Source of the DNA: JBHEBG01 sp046557915
Lineage (GTDB): Bacteria > Bacteroidota > Bacteroidia > Flavobacteriales > Flavobacteriaceae
Assembly (NCBI RefSeq): GCF_046557915.1
Contig: NZ_JBHEBG010000001.1
Location: 992,001-1,056,000, forward strand
Reading direction: 5' to 3'
DNA: 64,000 nucleotides
The translations under genes and the position numbers were made by a program. The notes under the pieces were generated by a model. It made no database searches. It was not told the origin of the DNA and was given only the letters and a program-made list of their open reading frames with translations. How positions within the stretch are numbered: the first letter of the stretch is position 1; every line of letters starts with the position of its first letter. Below, in pieces: positions 49,641-58,905 of this stretch.

Positions 49641-51023
49641 TCATTCAATCCGAGTTTGGACCTTACCATTTTTAAACACGCTATTTATTTTCAAGGTATT
49701 GCTAATCGATTCTATAGGATTTGCATCTAAAAGTACCATATCCGCAACTTTACCTTCTTCAATAGATCCGAGTCGATCTTCAACTTCTAACATTTTAGCG
49801 GCATTTAAAGTTCCCATCTTGATTATTTGCGCAGGATCCATACCACCTAGTTCCAATAGTTGCATTTCTTCGTGCAAGCTATACCCAGGTAAAATGAAAT
49901 CATTTCCTGTATCCGTTCCAAGAACCATGTTCACTCCATTCCTTGTTAGCTGAATAAAATCCTCCACCTGAAAGCCTATTACTTGTTTCAGCGTAGGATC
50001 ATCAAAGCCGTAGTATTCCTGAAAGAATTTCACAAATTCCTCGGCACGAAAAATATAGTCCGGATTGTTCACTTTTTCGAATTCTTCCGGAGGATAGATT
50101 TCTTTAAGGCCTTCCACATCAAACCATTCAGGGTTTTTAGGGTACATCATGCTCTTGTCTAACATTAAAGTGGTAACCCATGAAATACTGTCGTTATATA
50201 TACTTTGAATCAGTTCTTTGTCCTTCTCGAAATCCAAATCTACACCGGTATAATGCAACAAGTTCTTGATTCCGGCGTCAATGGCCATTTTAAGCTCATG
50301 ATTATCACTTACGTGTGCGAATACCCTAGTTCCGTTCTGTAAAGCCTCTTTGTTGACATGATTTACAAATTCTTGTGGCATACGTTCCACGAAGGGAGGA
50401 TAAGGTCCATCTTCGATGGTCAACTTGATGCCTGATATGGGATATTCCGAGACGCTCTTCACCAATTCGGAAATCTGCGCGGTATCTTTCAAAATGAAGA
50501 AAGACTCTCCCTCTTTCCAATTGTTACCGGTATACGTCTTGACCGGGTGGCTACCTTCTACAATGAAATGTTGACTAGTGTGGAACACCCTGGGCCCCGG
50601 AACGGAATCCTGTTCGCCCATATCACGCATTTGACGAAAATAATCATTGGTGCAAGTGCTTCCCCCGGTTATGAGTACCGAGGTTACTCCATAATGCATG
50701 AATCTTGGGAAATCTGCTTTATAATCTCCAGTATGCGCATGACAATCAAAAAAGCCTGGGACAAGGTACTTACCCTCTCCATTGATAACGTTCTTTTGCT
50801 CATTTGATCCGAGGGCGACCTTATCAATTTTTGCGATTTTGGAATCCTTGATATAGATATTCACATTTTCTTGTAAGTCTTTCCCGGTGCCGTCGATTAG
50901 GTTGACCTTCGAAATGACCAAATCATAATTCGTTTTGGCCGCTACCTCCTTTTTGCAAGAAGCACCAATGATCATCGATATTATGAGAATGATATGTGTT
51001 GGTACGTTCAAAAGTTTTTTCAC
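49641..51023 (-). CDS. Amidohydrolase-family lipoprotein (imidazolonepropionase/prolidase-like)
   Basis: A 460-residue amidohydrolase starting at GTG (51023), with a lipoprotein signal (IILIISMIIGASCKK, Cys23). The metal-binding TIM barrel has FFDCHAHTGDY (first two His), RVFAHVSDNHEL (third His), NLLHYTG (fourth His) and GTDTGND (Asp). The C-terminal composite domain ends EEGKVADMVLLDANPIES. Relatives hydrolyse cyclic amides or Xaa-Pro dipeptides; the substrate is not identifiable. Its start is 10 bases from the end of a second amidohydrolase gene. Confidence 0.88.
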   Translation of the reverse strand: MKKLLNVPTHIILIISMIIGASCKKEVAAKTNYDLVISKVNLIDGTGKDLQENVNIYIKDSKIAKIDKVALGSNEQKNVINGEGKYLVPGFFDCHAHTGDYKADFPRFMHYGVTSVLITGGSTCTNDYFRQMRDMGEQDSVPGPRVFHTSQHFIVEGSHPVKTYTGNNWKEGESFFILKDTAQISELVKSVSEYPISGIKLTIEDGPYPPFVERMPQEFVNHVNKEALQNGTRVFAHVSDNHELKMAIDAGIKNLLHYTGVDLDFEKDKELIQSIYNDSISWVTTLMLDKSMMYPKNPEWFDVEGLKEIYPPEEFEKVNNPDYIFRAEEFVKFFQEYYGFDDPTLKQVIGFQVEDFIQLTRNGVNMVLGTDTGNDFILPGYSLHEEMQLLELGGMDPAQIIKMGTLNAAKMLEVEDRLGSIEEGKVADMVLLDANPIESISNTLKINSVFKNGKVQTRIE

Positions 51024-51033
51024 GACTCGGTTT

Positions 51034-52347
51034 TCACTTTATGTTATTTTTATAAATCTTACCTTCCTTCATAACAAATTCGACATTTTCAAGCACGGTA
51101 ATGTCTTCCAAAGGATTTCCCTTAACGGCGACGATATCCGCCCATTTTCCTTCTTCGATGCTTCCCGTTTTATCTTCAATTCCTATAAGCTGGGCAGCTA
51201 TAATCGTAGCCGATTTTATGGCATCGATTTCGGTCATTCCAGCTTGAACCATCAAATTGAATTGCTCTGCATTACGCCCATGTGGGTATACCCCCGAATC
51301 TGAACCGAAAGCCATTTTCACACCTTCGTTATAGGCTTTCTGAAAATTGTTAAGAAATCGAGTATATAATTCATTGTTACTCTCCCCTAACTTTCTATCA
51401 CTATAATCTTTGTTCAGTTCGATATGGGAGTAATGGGCCGCAAGTAGATCCATCACAAGATAAACACCCTGTTCCTTCATCAATCTGATGGCTTCTTCGT
51501 CCATCAAACTTCCATGTTCAATTGAAGTAATACCCGCTTTTACGGCATTCTTTATTCCATCGGCTCCATGGGCATGGGCCGCTACTTTTAAACCTTGTTT
51601 CTTTGCTTCATCTACGGCTGCTCTAATTTCTTCTTCGGTATAAGTAGCAGCTCCCGGTATGGACCCGCTCGTCCCAAAACCACCCGTCGCCGTAATTTTT
51701 ATAAGATCGACTCCCTGTTTGATATGTCGGCGCACTTGTTTTCTTACTTCATCAACTCCATCGGCAATGGCTGCAGGATTCTCCTTTAATTGGAGATGGG
51801 GGGCCATCCAGCTCTCCCAATCCCCGTGGCCCCCGGTCATTGTGATGGCCGGACCGCTGACATACATTCTAGGTCCTGGGATCATTTCCCTGTCGATAGC
51901 ATCTCGCAATGCGACATCGCTATAGAAAATACCCCAAATGTCCCTGACCGTTGTAAACCCTGCAACGAGCGTTTTTTTTGCATTTACTGTGCCCATTATA
52001 CCGTAGTTGGCAATCGGCAGTTCCCATTGATCTATGGATTTATCATAAGAGTTCAACACTAAATGGGCATGGCAATCGATGAGCCCCGGAAGAATGGTGT
52101 ATTCAGAAAGGTCTATAATGTTTTCATAATCATCTTTGGTGTCTGCTCCATCGACCTTAACGATCTTTCCAGCCTCTATTAGGATAAGTACATCTTTAGT
52201 TATTTGGCTTTTTTCCACATCGACCATGGCACCCGCCAGAATTACATGGGTAGGTGTCGATTTTAGGGGTTTGCTCTGCTGCGATAGTGTTTTGGAGCTA
52301 AATAATAAAATAGACAGTATAAGGAAAAAATTTCTGGTGAAATCCAC
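51034..52347 (-). CDS. Secreted amidohydrolase (Xaa-Pro dipeptidase/imidazolonepropionase-like)
   Basis: A 437-residue amidohydrolase with a signal peptide (FFLILSILLFSSKTLSQ). Sites in order are GLIDCHAHLVLN (two His), LIKITATGGFG (bridging Lys), AAHAHGADGIKNAV (His), SIEHGSLMDE (His) and FGSDSGVYPHG (Asp). The end is SIEEGKWADIVAVKGNPLED. I prefer the GTG at 52347, which gives a normal signal peptide; a TTG at 52389 would add an unlikely leader. It is probably co-transcribed with the downstream lipoprotein amidohydrolase, giving two related periplasmic hydrolases. Confidence 0.88.
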   Translation of the reverse strand: MDFTRNFFLILSILLFSSKTLSQQSKPLKSTPTHVILAGAMVDVEKSQITKDVLILIEAGKIVKVDGADTKDDYENIIDLSEYTILPGLIDCHAHLVLNSYDKSIDQWELPIANYGIMGTVNAKKTLVAGFTTVRDIWGIFYSDVALRDAIDREMIPGPRMYVSGPAITMTGGHGDWESWMAPHLQLKENPAAIADGVDEVRKQVRRHIKQGVDLIKITATGGFGTSGSIPGAATYTEEEIRAAVDEAKKQGLKVAAHAHGADGIKNAVKAGITSIEHGSLMDEEAIRLMKEQGVYLVMDLLAAHYSHIELNKDYSDRKLGESNNELYTRFLNNFQKAYNEGVKMAFGSDSGVYPHGRNAEQFNLMVQAGMTEIDAIKSATIIAAQLIGIEDKTGSIEEGKWADIVAVKGNPLEDITVLENVEFVMKEGKIYKNNIK

Positions 52348-52616
52348 AATGAGAATATTTAAAAGTTCTACTATTGGGGGAAGAAACAAACAAGGTATTA
52401 AAAATATTTATTCAGGAGTTATTTCCGTAGAATATTTTATGGATGGGTGTTTATAATGTGTGATTGGCCTTAAATTAGCTAACGTAGAGATTAGCGTATG
52501 TCTCAAAAAACGTTCTTTTTATGGAACACCCGTTTTTGTCAAATTTCTCCATATTATAATCTTTGGTATCTCATAACTTCCTACCATTTTTTACTGAGAT
52601 AACCCTATTCAAAGGT

Positions 52617-55253
52617 CTATTCCATTTTTAAGCTATCTACCGGGTTATTGATTGCGACTTTAATAGATTGAAAGCTCACGGTCAAAAGTGTAATGGCTAA
52701 AGTACCTATTGCAGCCACCACAAAAATCCACCAGCTCAATTCGGTATGATAGTTATATTCTTGAATCCATTCATTCATATAGTAATAACCAAAAGGAATA
52801 GCGATACAACAGGATATAAAGACCAATATGACAAAATCTCGGGAAAGCAGTTTCCATAAACTTAGTGCCGATGCACCAAGCACTTTTCGGACACCGATTT
52901 CCTTAGTTCGCTGTTCCGCTACGAATACCGAAAGCCCCAAGATGCCTAGACAACTGATAAAAATGGCCAGCAATGCAAAAAAGGTCACTAATTTCCCCAT
53001 GCGCTCTTCATCAATGAAATTACGGGCATATTGCTCATCGAAAAAGTTATAGCTGAACAGGCTTTTGGGGTCATGTTTGTTAAACACTTTTTCAATATGT
53101 GCCAATGCTTCTTGGGTATTATCCGCATTATTGATCTTTACGTTGATGAGATTTAAAAAGCCTCCATAGTGCACTGTAAAAATTGTTGGTCTGACCTGTT
53201 CATAGGGTGAACGCGTTACCATATCCTTCACCACACCAACAATCTTAAAAGAACCGTTTTCTCCCCATTTTACAAATTCTCCTACCGGATTCTCAAGATT
53301 CATATATTTGGCTGCCGTCTCGTTTATGATAAAGGCAAGGGAATCACTTTTAAAATCACGGGAAAAGTCCCTCCCCTCCATGATTTCCCAATCGATCATA
53401 TCGCCAAAACCATATGTAGATCGGAGCGTACTGAACTCTTCGCTCATTGCGGGGTCTTTTCCTTTCCAGTCGAAGCCGCTATTGGTAACAAAAGTTCCTG
53501 TAACCAAGACATCGGAAGCCGCTACTTCCGCTATGTCATTGGACAACATAAGTTCGCTGCGTATGGTTTCAAAACGATCACGGACCTCTGGACCATTAAT
53601 AGGTACGTATAGAAGCTGGCTCTTGTCGTAGCCAAGAGGTCTGTCCTTTACATGTTCTATCTGCCTATATATGGTGACGGTGCCTATAACAAGTACCACG
53701 GAAATGGTAAATTGGAAAACTACCAAGGCCCTTCTTAGATTTGAAGCTCCTTTTCCCCCACTAAATGTCCCTTTTAACACTTTTACGGGTCGGAAGGATG
53801 AAAGATAAAAGGCAGGGTAACTACCAGCAATACATCCCGTAACCAAAATAAAGAGCAAACATAACAACCAGAATAGAGGGTTGGCGTAAGGTATGGTCAT
53901 CGTTTTGTCGGTAAGGTCGTTTAAAAAGAAAAGGCCTGCGAAAACCAATATCAAAGCGATTGTAAAAGCCAAAGATGCCACCAAAAAAGATTCGCTAAGA
54001 AACTGGAAAATCAACTGATTTTTGAACGATCCGATCGTTTTTCTAATACCAACTTCCCTTGCCCTTTTCACGGATTTGGCCGTACTGAGGTTCATGAAGT
54101 TGATACAGGCCAACAAGAGAATAAAAATACCAATGATACCGAACATCCATACGCGTTCTATCGCTCCGCCTGTATTTGCCCCATTTTCAAAACGGGAGTA
54201 CAGATGCCATTTTTCCATTGGATGTAAATGAATGACCGGTCTTGTATCGGCACCACCGGAATCACCTTCGTTTTTAATATTATCGTATTTTACATCTTTA
54301 ATCAAGGTAGATACCTGATCGATATCTGCCCCATTAGATAATTGCACATAGGTCTGAAACCAATTGTTGCCCCAGCCTAGACGTTCCTCAAAATTCGCCG
54401 TTTTCTTCAGTAGTTCCCAAGGCGCAATAAAAGTAAGGTCAGCAAAATCAGAATTTTTGGGAATATCTTGGTAAACTCCGGCTACTTGAGCCTCCATCAT
54501 GGTGCCGATTTGTACGCTTTGGCCCATTGGATCTTTGTTTCCAAACAATACCTTTGCGGTTGTTTCCGATAATAGCATTGATGTAGGATCCTTGAGTGCA
54601 TCCATGCTTCCTTTTAACATCTGTAGGGATAGCATATGCGCTATGCCAGGCTCCATAAAGTTTCCACTTCGGGAAACTTTGGTCTTGCCATTCTCTCCTA
54701 CGGTCAATAGTTCATTGTTTATAAAAGAACTGGTTACCACATGTCTGAAATGATCCCCGTACACAGTTCGGAGCACAGGCGCTAATTGCATCGGTTGGTT
54801 CACACCGGTCTTTACTTCCCCGCTAAAAGTCTGGGTCTGCATGACCCGTGCAATGGAATCATAGTTGTCAAATTTTTGATTATATGAAAGTTCGTCATAT
54901 ACCCAAATACCGACAAGTATAGCGGCGGCCATTCCTAAAGCAAGGCCACCGATATTCACAAGGGAATACCATCTGTCCGATAGAATATTCCGATATCCGA
55001 TTTTGAAATTACTTCTGTACATTGTGTAATTCATAGTTGTAAAAGAAATTGATTTTCGTAAGGCAAAAGGTCTTAGGTAATTTAGAACTTGATACCAGTA
55101 TTTGAGCCGGGCCCGGAGCATTGATGTTGTACTTGCATCTTCATAAAATCTTTCTTCAAGATCGCCCGAGACTTCCTCGATCAATTTGTCTTTGACGAAC
55201 CAGTTCAGTAGCCTTGTAGCCAATTTGGGCGGTATTCTTTTTCTTTCGGACAT
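52617..55253 (-). CDS. ABC transporter permease with PPD2 prefix (MacB/FtsX type)
   Basis: An 878-residue permease. The first ~70 residues are the 'permease prefix domain 2' (PPKLATRLLNWFVKDKLIEE, VSGDLEERFYED). Then come two MacB/FtsX repeats, each a periplasmic domain plus transmembrane helices (KIGYRNILSDRWYSLVNIGG; ELTDKTMTI-like loop; VAEQRTKEIGVRKVLGASAL). It starts 8 bases after the stop of the padR gene, which is usual for this family. No ATPase gene is adjacent, so the partner is presumably encoded elsewhere. Substrate unknown; PadR-linked exporters of this kind often remove antimicrobial compounds (inference). Confidence 0.9.
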   Translation of the reverse strand: MSERKRIPPKLATRLLNWFVKDKLIEEVSGDLEERFYEDASTTSMLRARLKYWYQVLNYLRPFALRKSISFTTMNYTMYRSNFKIGYRNILSDRWYSLVNIGGLALGMAAAILVGIWVYDELSYNQKFDNYDSIARVMQTQTFSGEVKTGVNQPMQLAPVLRTVYGDHFRHVVTSSFINNELLTVGENGKTKVSRSGNFMEPGIAHMLSLQMLKGSMDALKDPTSMLLSETTAKVLFGNKDPMGQSVQIGTMMEAQVAGVYQDIPKNSDFADLTFIAPWELLKKTANFEERLGWGNNWFQTYVQLSNGADIDQVSTLIKDVKYDNIKNEGDSGGADTRPVIHLHPMEKWHLYSRFENGANTGGAIERVWMFGIIGIFILLLACINFMNLSTAKSVKRAREVGIRKTIGSFKNQLIFQFLSESFLVASLAFTIALILVFAGLFFLNDLTDKTMTIPYANPLFWLLCLLFILVTGCIAGSYPAFYLSSFRPVKVLKGTFSGGKGASNLRRALVVFQFTISVVLVIGTVTIYRQIEHVKDRPLGYDKSQLLYVPINGPEVRDRFETIRSELMLSNDIAEVAASDVLVTGTFVTNSGFDWKGKDPAMSEEFSTLRSTYGFGDMIDWEIMEGRDFSRDFKSDSLAFIINETAAKYMNLENPVGEFVKWGENGSFKIVGVVKDMVTRSPYEQVRPTIFTVHYGGFLNLINVKINNADNTQEALAHIEKVFNKHDPKSLFSYNFFDEQYARNFIDEERMGKLVTFFALLAIFISCLGILGLSVFVAEQRTKEIGVRKVLGASALSLWKLLSRDFVILVFISCCIAIPFGYYYMNEWIQEYNYHTELSWWIFVVAAIGTLAITLLTVSFQSIKVAINNPVDSLKME

Positions 55254-55261
55254 TTTTGTGT

Positions 55262-55600
55262 TTATGCTTGGAACGTAAATTTTGTAAATGCGGGATATTG
55301 TTTCCAAAGGGAGGTTCGCAACTCCTTTGATGTCTCCAAAGCCCTTTGGCCACTGGCCGAAATGGTATAAATCCGTTTTCTTCGGCCCCCTCTTATCGCA
55401 GTAGGTTCACCCAGCTCAGAGGTCAAAAATCCTTTTTTGCACAGTCTGTCCAAAGTGGAGTGAGTGGCGCCGATGGACACTTTCCTGCCGGTCTGGGATT
55501 CGAAATCATCGGCAATTTTAAAGGCGTATGCCTCTTTTCCGAGTATACCCACCAACAGGAGGATTACCTCTTCAAATTCTCCTAATCGTGTTTCTTTCAT
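55262..55600 (-). CDS. PadR-family transcriptional regulator
   Basis: A 112-residue winged-helix regulator of the PadR type (LGEFEEVILLLVGILGKEAY, the HTH with SIGATHSTLDRLCKKGFL, then the wing GGRRKRIYTISASGQRAL). PadR proteins respond to small molecules or membrane stress and repress a neighbouring transporter. The gene sits directly before the PPD2 permease (8-base gap). Palindromic sequences near its start (CATCTATAGATG at 55598-55609, inverted repeat at 55675-55729) are operator candidates. Confidence 0.9.
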   Translation of the reverse strand: MKETRLGEFEEVILLLVGILGKEAYAFKIADDFESQTGRKVSIGATHSTLDRLCKKGFLTSELGEPTAIRGGRRKRIYTISASGQRALETSKELRTSLWKQYPAFTKFTFQA

Positions 55601-55674
55601 CTATAGATGTTATATATAATTCTTCTTGAAGCGTATAATTTTGCGATACCAAAATATGAATAGAACTCTTATTA

Positions 55675-55729
55675 TACTAAATTGTAGAACAAATATATAA
55701 ATTCTTTTTATTTATTCTACAATTTAGTA
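55675..55729. promoter_or_regulatory. 15-bp perfect inverted repeat upstream of padR
   Basis: TACTAAATTGTAGAA (55675-55689) and TTCTACAATTTAGTA (55715-55729) are exact inverse copies, 25 bases apart, 75-129 bases upstream of the padR start codon. This could be a two-site operator for PadR with DNA looping or a hairpin. A core TAGAAC/GTTCTA occurs several more times nearby (55661, 55684, 55749). Confidence 0.55.
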
Positions 55730-56153
55730 ACTAATATCAAAATTTGTGTTCTATAAGCTATAATTTTATGATTCCTTAATCAGCTTATGGAATTATGAAA
55801 TGGAAGTGTCACGAAAAAATGGCCAGTAGACTGAACCGAATGATGAAAATAGGGGGAGTCCTGTAAAATTGCAAGTTAAAAGAACTAAGCGAAGGAATAA
55901 GTCAAGTACCAAGAAACGTTCATTTTAAGAGACTACTTTTCTTCATAATAATGTTTTTATAAGAAGGTCTCATTCCTGGTCTTTTTTAATAGTTTCGTTA
56001 ATTGACTTTTTATGGAACTGGAAGGGTTCGCCTAAATGATAATTATTTTGGAAATGATCCAGTTCTTTTTCTGTTCAGAATTCTATTGCAATGTTTGCAT
56101 TTAGCTAAAAAATGGTATTAAAATCTAAGTTGAGATGAAAAATACAATTCGGG

Positions 56154-56274
56154 TACAATATAGGTACAACAAATCATTGTTTTAGTGGGTCATTTGGAAT
56201 TGTATATTTTGGTGTCTTTTAATAACAAGATTTATTAAATAGTATAATAAGGCGTCCCTTAAAATCTTGCTTTT
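56154..56274 (+). repeat. Direct repeat copy 2
   Basis: The 121-bp partner of the repeat at 49468-49590, in the same orientation, with about seven substitutions and lacking two bases (TA) near its start. It lies 60 bases from the end of the amine oxidase gene and marks the right edge of the 6.6 kb segment. Confidence 0.85.
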
Positions 56275-56333
56275 AATGGACAATATTTAAAAAAGAAGAA
56301 ATTAATACAACAGAATTGTGTTGTAAATAATTA

Positions 56334-57437
56334 TCAACTGTTTAATTCTTCAACAGCCTTTTTGGCTGATTGGGCAGCCGCATGAACGGAAACCCAGTCA
56401 TTGCCGTCAGTATAAGGTCCGCCAGCAAAATACACTTTATTAGCTACCGCTTGTCCAAGTTTTTCCACGGTTTTCCAGTTGGCATGATCTGTCATATAAC
56501 CTCCTCTAATAAAAGGTTCGTTATTCCAATTTTGCGTAATGTGCTTCATATAATTTGGGGTAGCCTGATTGGAATAAATACCGTCTAGTTCGCCTAAAAC
56601 AAAATTTTTCAGATCATTATCAGAAAGATTAATATAATCAAGAGCTGGTTTACCCACAACGAACAACCCTAGAATATGTTTTGATGTGTTTTGACCAAAA
56701 GAAGCATTGTAATATATTTTTTGTCCGTTACTTGGTGGAGTGATTTGAAATCCAAAATCATCATCATAAAATTTCATGGAAAATTCAAAAAAAGCCTTAA
56801 ACCCTTCCCAAATCACAGTATTGTTTATGGCATTTAATTTATCTTTTGGTAGGCTTGGTGTAAAACGAATATCCCCATCTTGAAGAATTTTAAGGGGAAC
56901 AGATATAATTACTTTATCGGCTAGATATTGTCTATTATCAGCAGTAATTACAGTTTGTTCGTTAGAATAATCTATGGACTGCACTATGGTATTATAAGAG
57001 ATTTTATCGGCAATGGAAGGCACTATATATTCCTCAAAAAAATTGTACCAGGAATAATTTACGAATTTTCGGTCCGGCGCATCTTCAACGGTCTGGATAT
57101 TTACCGGAACAGAAGAATTATTTACAATTTCCTGAAAAATATTAGTACTGGTTTCCAACCATTCGGCACCTAATGGAATTGGAAAATCTGCAAAGTCCGT
57201 ATCTATTTTCATTCTTCCTCCATAACTTGCGGAAGCTTCAAGAATTTCAAAATCTATTCCTAGTTGATCCAATAAGTATCCGGCTGATAGTCCTCCAGCG
57301 CCAGCACCAATTATTATTACTTTACCACCAAACGCTTCAGGATTATTCTCTTTTTTTTTGCAAGACATACATAAATACTGCACTGGAAGTCCAATTCCAA
57401 GAATGCCGCAAATTTTAACAAACTCTTTTCTGGTCAT
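56334..57437 (-). CDS. FAD-dependent amine oxidase, exported lipoprotein
   Basis: A 367-residue flavoprotein. The N-terminus MTRKEFVKICGILGIGLPVQ resembles a Tat-like/Sec signal and ends with a Cys (LCMSCKKK) at a probable lipobox. The FAD-binding GxGxxG motif is IIGAGAGGLSAGYLLDQLG (residues ~42-60), followed by GGRMKID and the C-terminal FAD loop VYFAGGPYTDGNDWVSVHA. Members oxidise amines such as polyamines to aldehydes and H2O2. The protein is shorter than most monoamine oxidases (about 450). A neighbouring agmatine deiminase, 145 bases upstream, suggests a polyamine-related role (inference). Confidence 0.88.
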   Translation of the reverse strand: MTRKEFVKICGILGIGLPVQYLCMSCKKKENNPEAFGGKVIIIGAGAGGLSAGYLLDQLGIDFEILEASASYGGRMKIDTDFADFPIPLGAEWLETSTNIFQEIVNNSSVPVNIQTVEDAPDRKFVNYSWYNFFEEYIVPSIADKISYNTIVQSIDYSNEQTVITADNRQYLADKVIISVPLKILQDGDIRFTPSLPKDKLNAINNTVIWEGFKAFFEFSMKFYDDDFGFQITPPSNGQKIYYNASFGQNTSKHILGLFVVGKPALDYINLSDNDLKNFVLGELDGIYSNQATPNYMKHITQNWNNEPFIRGGYMTDHANWKTVEKLGQAVANKVYFAGGPYTDGNDWVSVHAAAQSAKKAVEELNS

Positions 57438-57582
57438 ATTATTTTAATTGTTCACAGTGTTAAATTAACGAATAGCAACGGTTTTTTACACACTAACTTT
57501 TTGGTTTGCACTGCCTTTTATTTTGTGCCATGCTTTCATATGCATTGTTATAGGCTTCTATCTTGCTACTTTAATAGTTTCA

Positions 57583-58689
57583 TTACTTTGGTTGTTGTTG
57601 GGTAACGCAATGAATCGCACCTCCATCTTCCCACAATTCGTTAACAATAATTCCAATGACTTCTCTATCTGGATATAATCCTTGGATAATGGCATTAGCT
57701 TCAGAATCAGTAGGTTCGTTATAATTGGGAACAAGCACTACTTCATTTCCAACGTAATAGTTCAAGTAACTTCCTTCCGTTCGTTCTGCAATGGGTAATT
57801 CCACAATAGTATATGGTTCACCATTGGCGTTTTTAGCAGTTTCCAGTACTTGGTAATCGCTAATTATCACCTCTTCCCCATAGTTTTCGGCAAATTCTTT
57901 TGAAAAAGTAGCAATGGTATGATTACCAACAAATCTGGCAATTCCATCAATATGCATATCTGTAATATCCAGACCAGCGATTCCGTCGAGCCAAATAAAA
58001 TTGATGACGCCTAAATAGTGTTTAAAGAAAGCTTCTGCTTGTGCCTCAGTTAAGCCTGGATTTCTATTATTATTGAGAATGGAACTCCTTGTAGCCATAA
58101 ATGTGCCTTCTCCGTCCACTTCAATTGCTCCTCCTTCGAGTACCATATCAATATCTACTTTTGAAATACCGATTGCACTGCTGACATGAAAAGGGATTTG
58201 ATTGTCATATTGAAAACCATGCTTTCCTCCCCATCCGTTGAATTCCCAATTGGTAATCATTAAATTATTATTTTCATCGCGAACAAAAATAGGCCCGTTG
58301 TCCCTGACCCAAACATCCTCTGTTTTTTCAAGGAGAAAATCAATTTGACCCATATCTACACTGGCGTCTTCCAAAAGCTGGGTAATTCTATTTTTTTCCT
58401 CTTCATTATAAGCGACAATATGAACTAGCTCACCAGTATGCAACGCTTTGGTCATATCAATCCATATTTGGTCATATCTATTAGGTGTACTTTGACCATA
58501 GGTGTATTTATGGGGCCATTGCAACCAAGTACCTTCATGTTCTGCTTCTTCACTTGGCATCGTAAAAGCGATGGTACTGTCTGGCGGTGAAATAGAAGGT
58601 AGATTCTCTATTTCATTTTTATCGCAGCTTGCAACCACTGTTAGAGATATCATTAAAACACCGTTTGAAAAAAACCTTTTGGTTTTCAT
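57583..58689 (-). CDS. Agmatine deiminase-family lipoprotein
   Basis: A 368-residue guanidino-modifying enzyme with a lipoprotein signal (MISLTVVASCDK, Cys23). Agmatine deiminases turn agmatine into N-carbamoylputrescine and ammonia. Key elements are MPSEEAEHEGTWLQWPH, VWVRDNGPIFV (Asp), VLEGGAIEVDGEG, DMHIDGIARFVG (His) and the nucleophilic Cys363 in GGAIHCVTQQQP. The long, exported form could act on peptidyl or free agmatine outside the cytoplasm. No N-carbamoylputrescine amidase is next to it. Confidence 0.9.
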   Translation of the reverse strand: MKTKRFFSNGVLMISLTVVASCDKNEIENLPSISPPDSTIAFTMPSEEAEHEGTWLQWPHKYTYGQSTPNRYDQIWIDMTKALHTGELVHIVAYNEEEKNRITQLLEDASVDMGQIDFLLEKTEDVWVRDNGPIFVRDENNNLMITNWEFNGWGGKHGFQYDNQIPFHVSSAIGISKVDIDMVLEGGAIEVDGEGTFMATRSSILNNNRNPGLTEAQAEAFFKHYLGVINFIWLDGIAGLDITDMHIDGIARFVGNHTIATFSKEFAENYGEEVIISDYQVLETAKNANGEPYTIVELPIAERTEGSYLNYYVGNEVVLVPNYNEPTDSEANAIIQGLYPDREVIGIIVNELWEDGGAIHCVTQQQPK

Positions 58690-58905
58690 AATTTTATATT
58701 TTAGTAAAACAATACTTCGAAAATACTTCGGCCAATCTCATGGATAAAGATTTTTCCACCAAAGCAGCTTTTTTGGGAGTATAAGACTGAATTGGTGGTT
58801 TTTACTACTAAATGATATTTCATTACTTAAATCCGTGCTTTCATGGATTATATTTATTTCTTTGAAGATATACCAATACATTAGACAGTTCTATACCGTT
58901 TTGTA

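Larger units (their letters stand above)
55601..56333. other. 733-bp gene-free stretch holding operator candidates and the right direct repeat
   Basis: AT-rich, no supported gene on either strand. It contains the padR upstream inverted repeat, then about 420 bases of unassigned sequence, then the direct repeat copy 2 (56154-56274). A short frame at 55797-55867 (MKWKCHEKMASRLNRMMKIG) is too small to call. Upstream of copy 2 the sequence from 56115 weakly resembles the region between the tRNA end and repeat copy 1, so the duplicated segment may have extended further. Confidence 0.5.

Noticed and set aside
55797..55940. Possible insertion-sequence remnant in the gene-free stretch
   Set aside because: No transposase motif, no terminal inverted repeats and no target duplication could be seen.
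57474..57555. Possible third cassette-like element (GCAACGG ... GCATTGTTAT) between the agmatine deiminase and amine oxidase genes
   Set aside because: Only about 10 terminal bases pair and no inner arms or central hairpin are seen, so the resemblance to the palindromes at the left edge is too weak.
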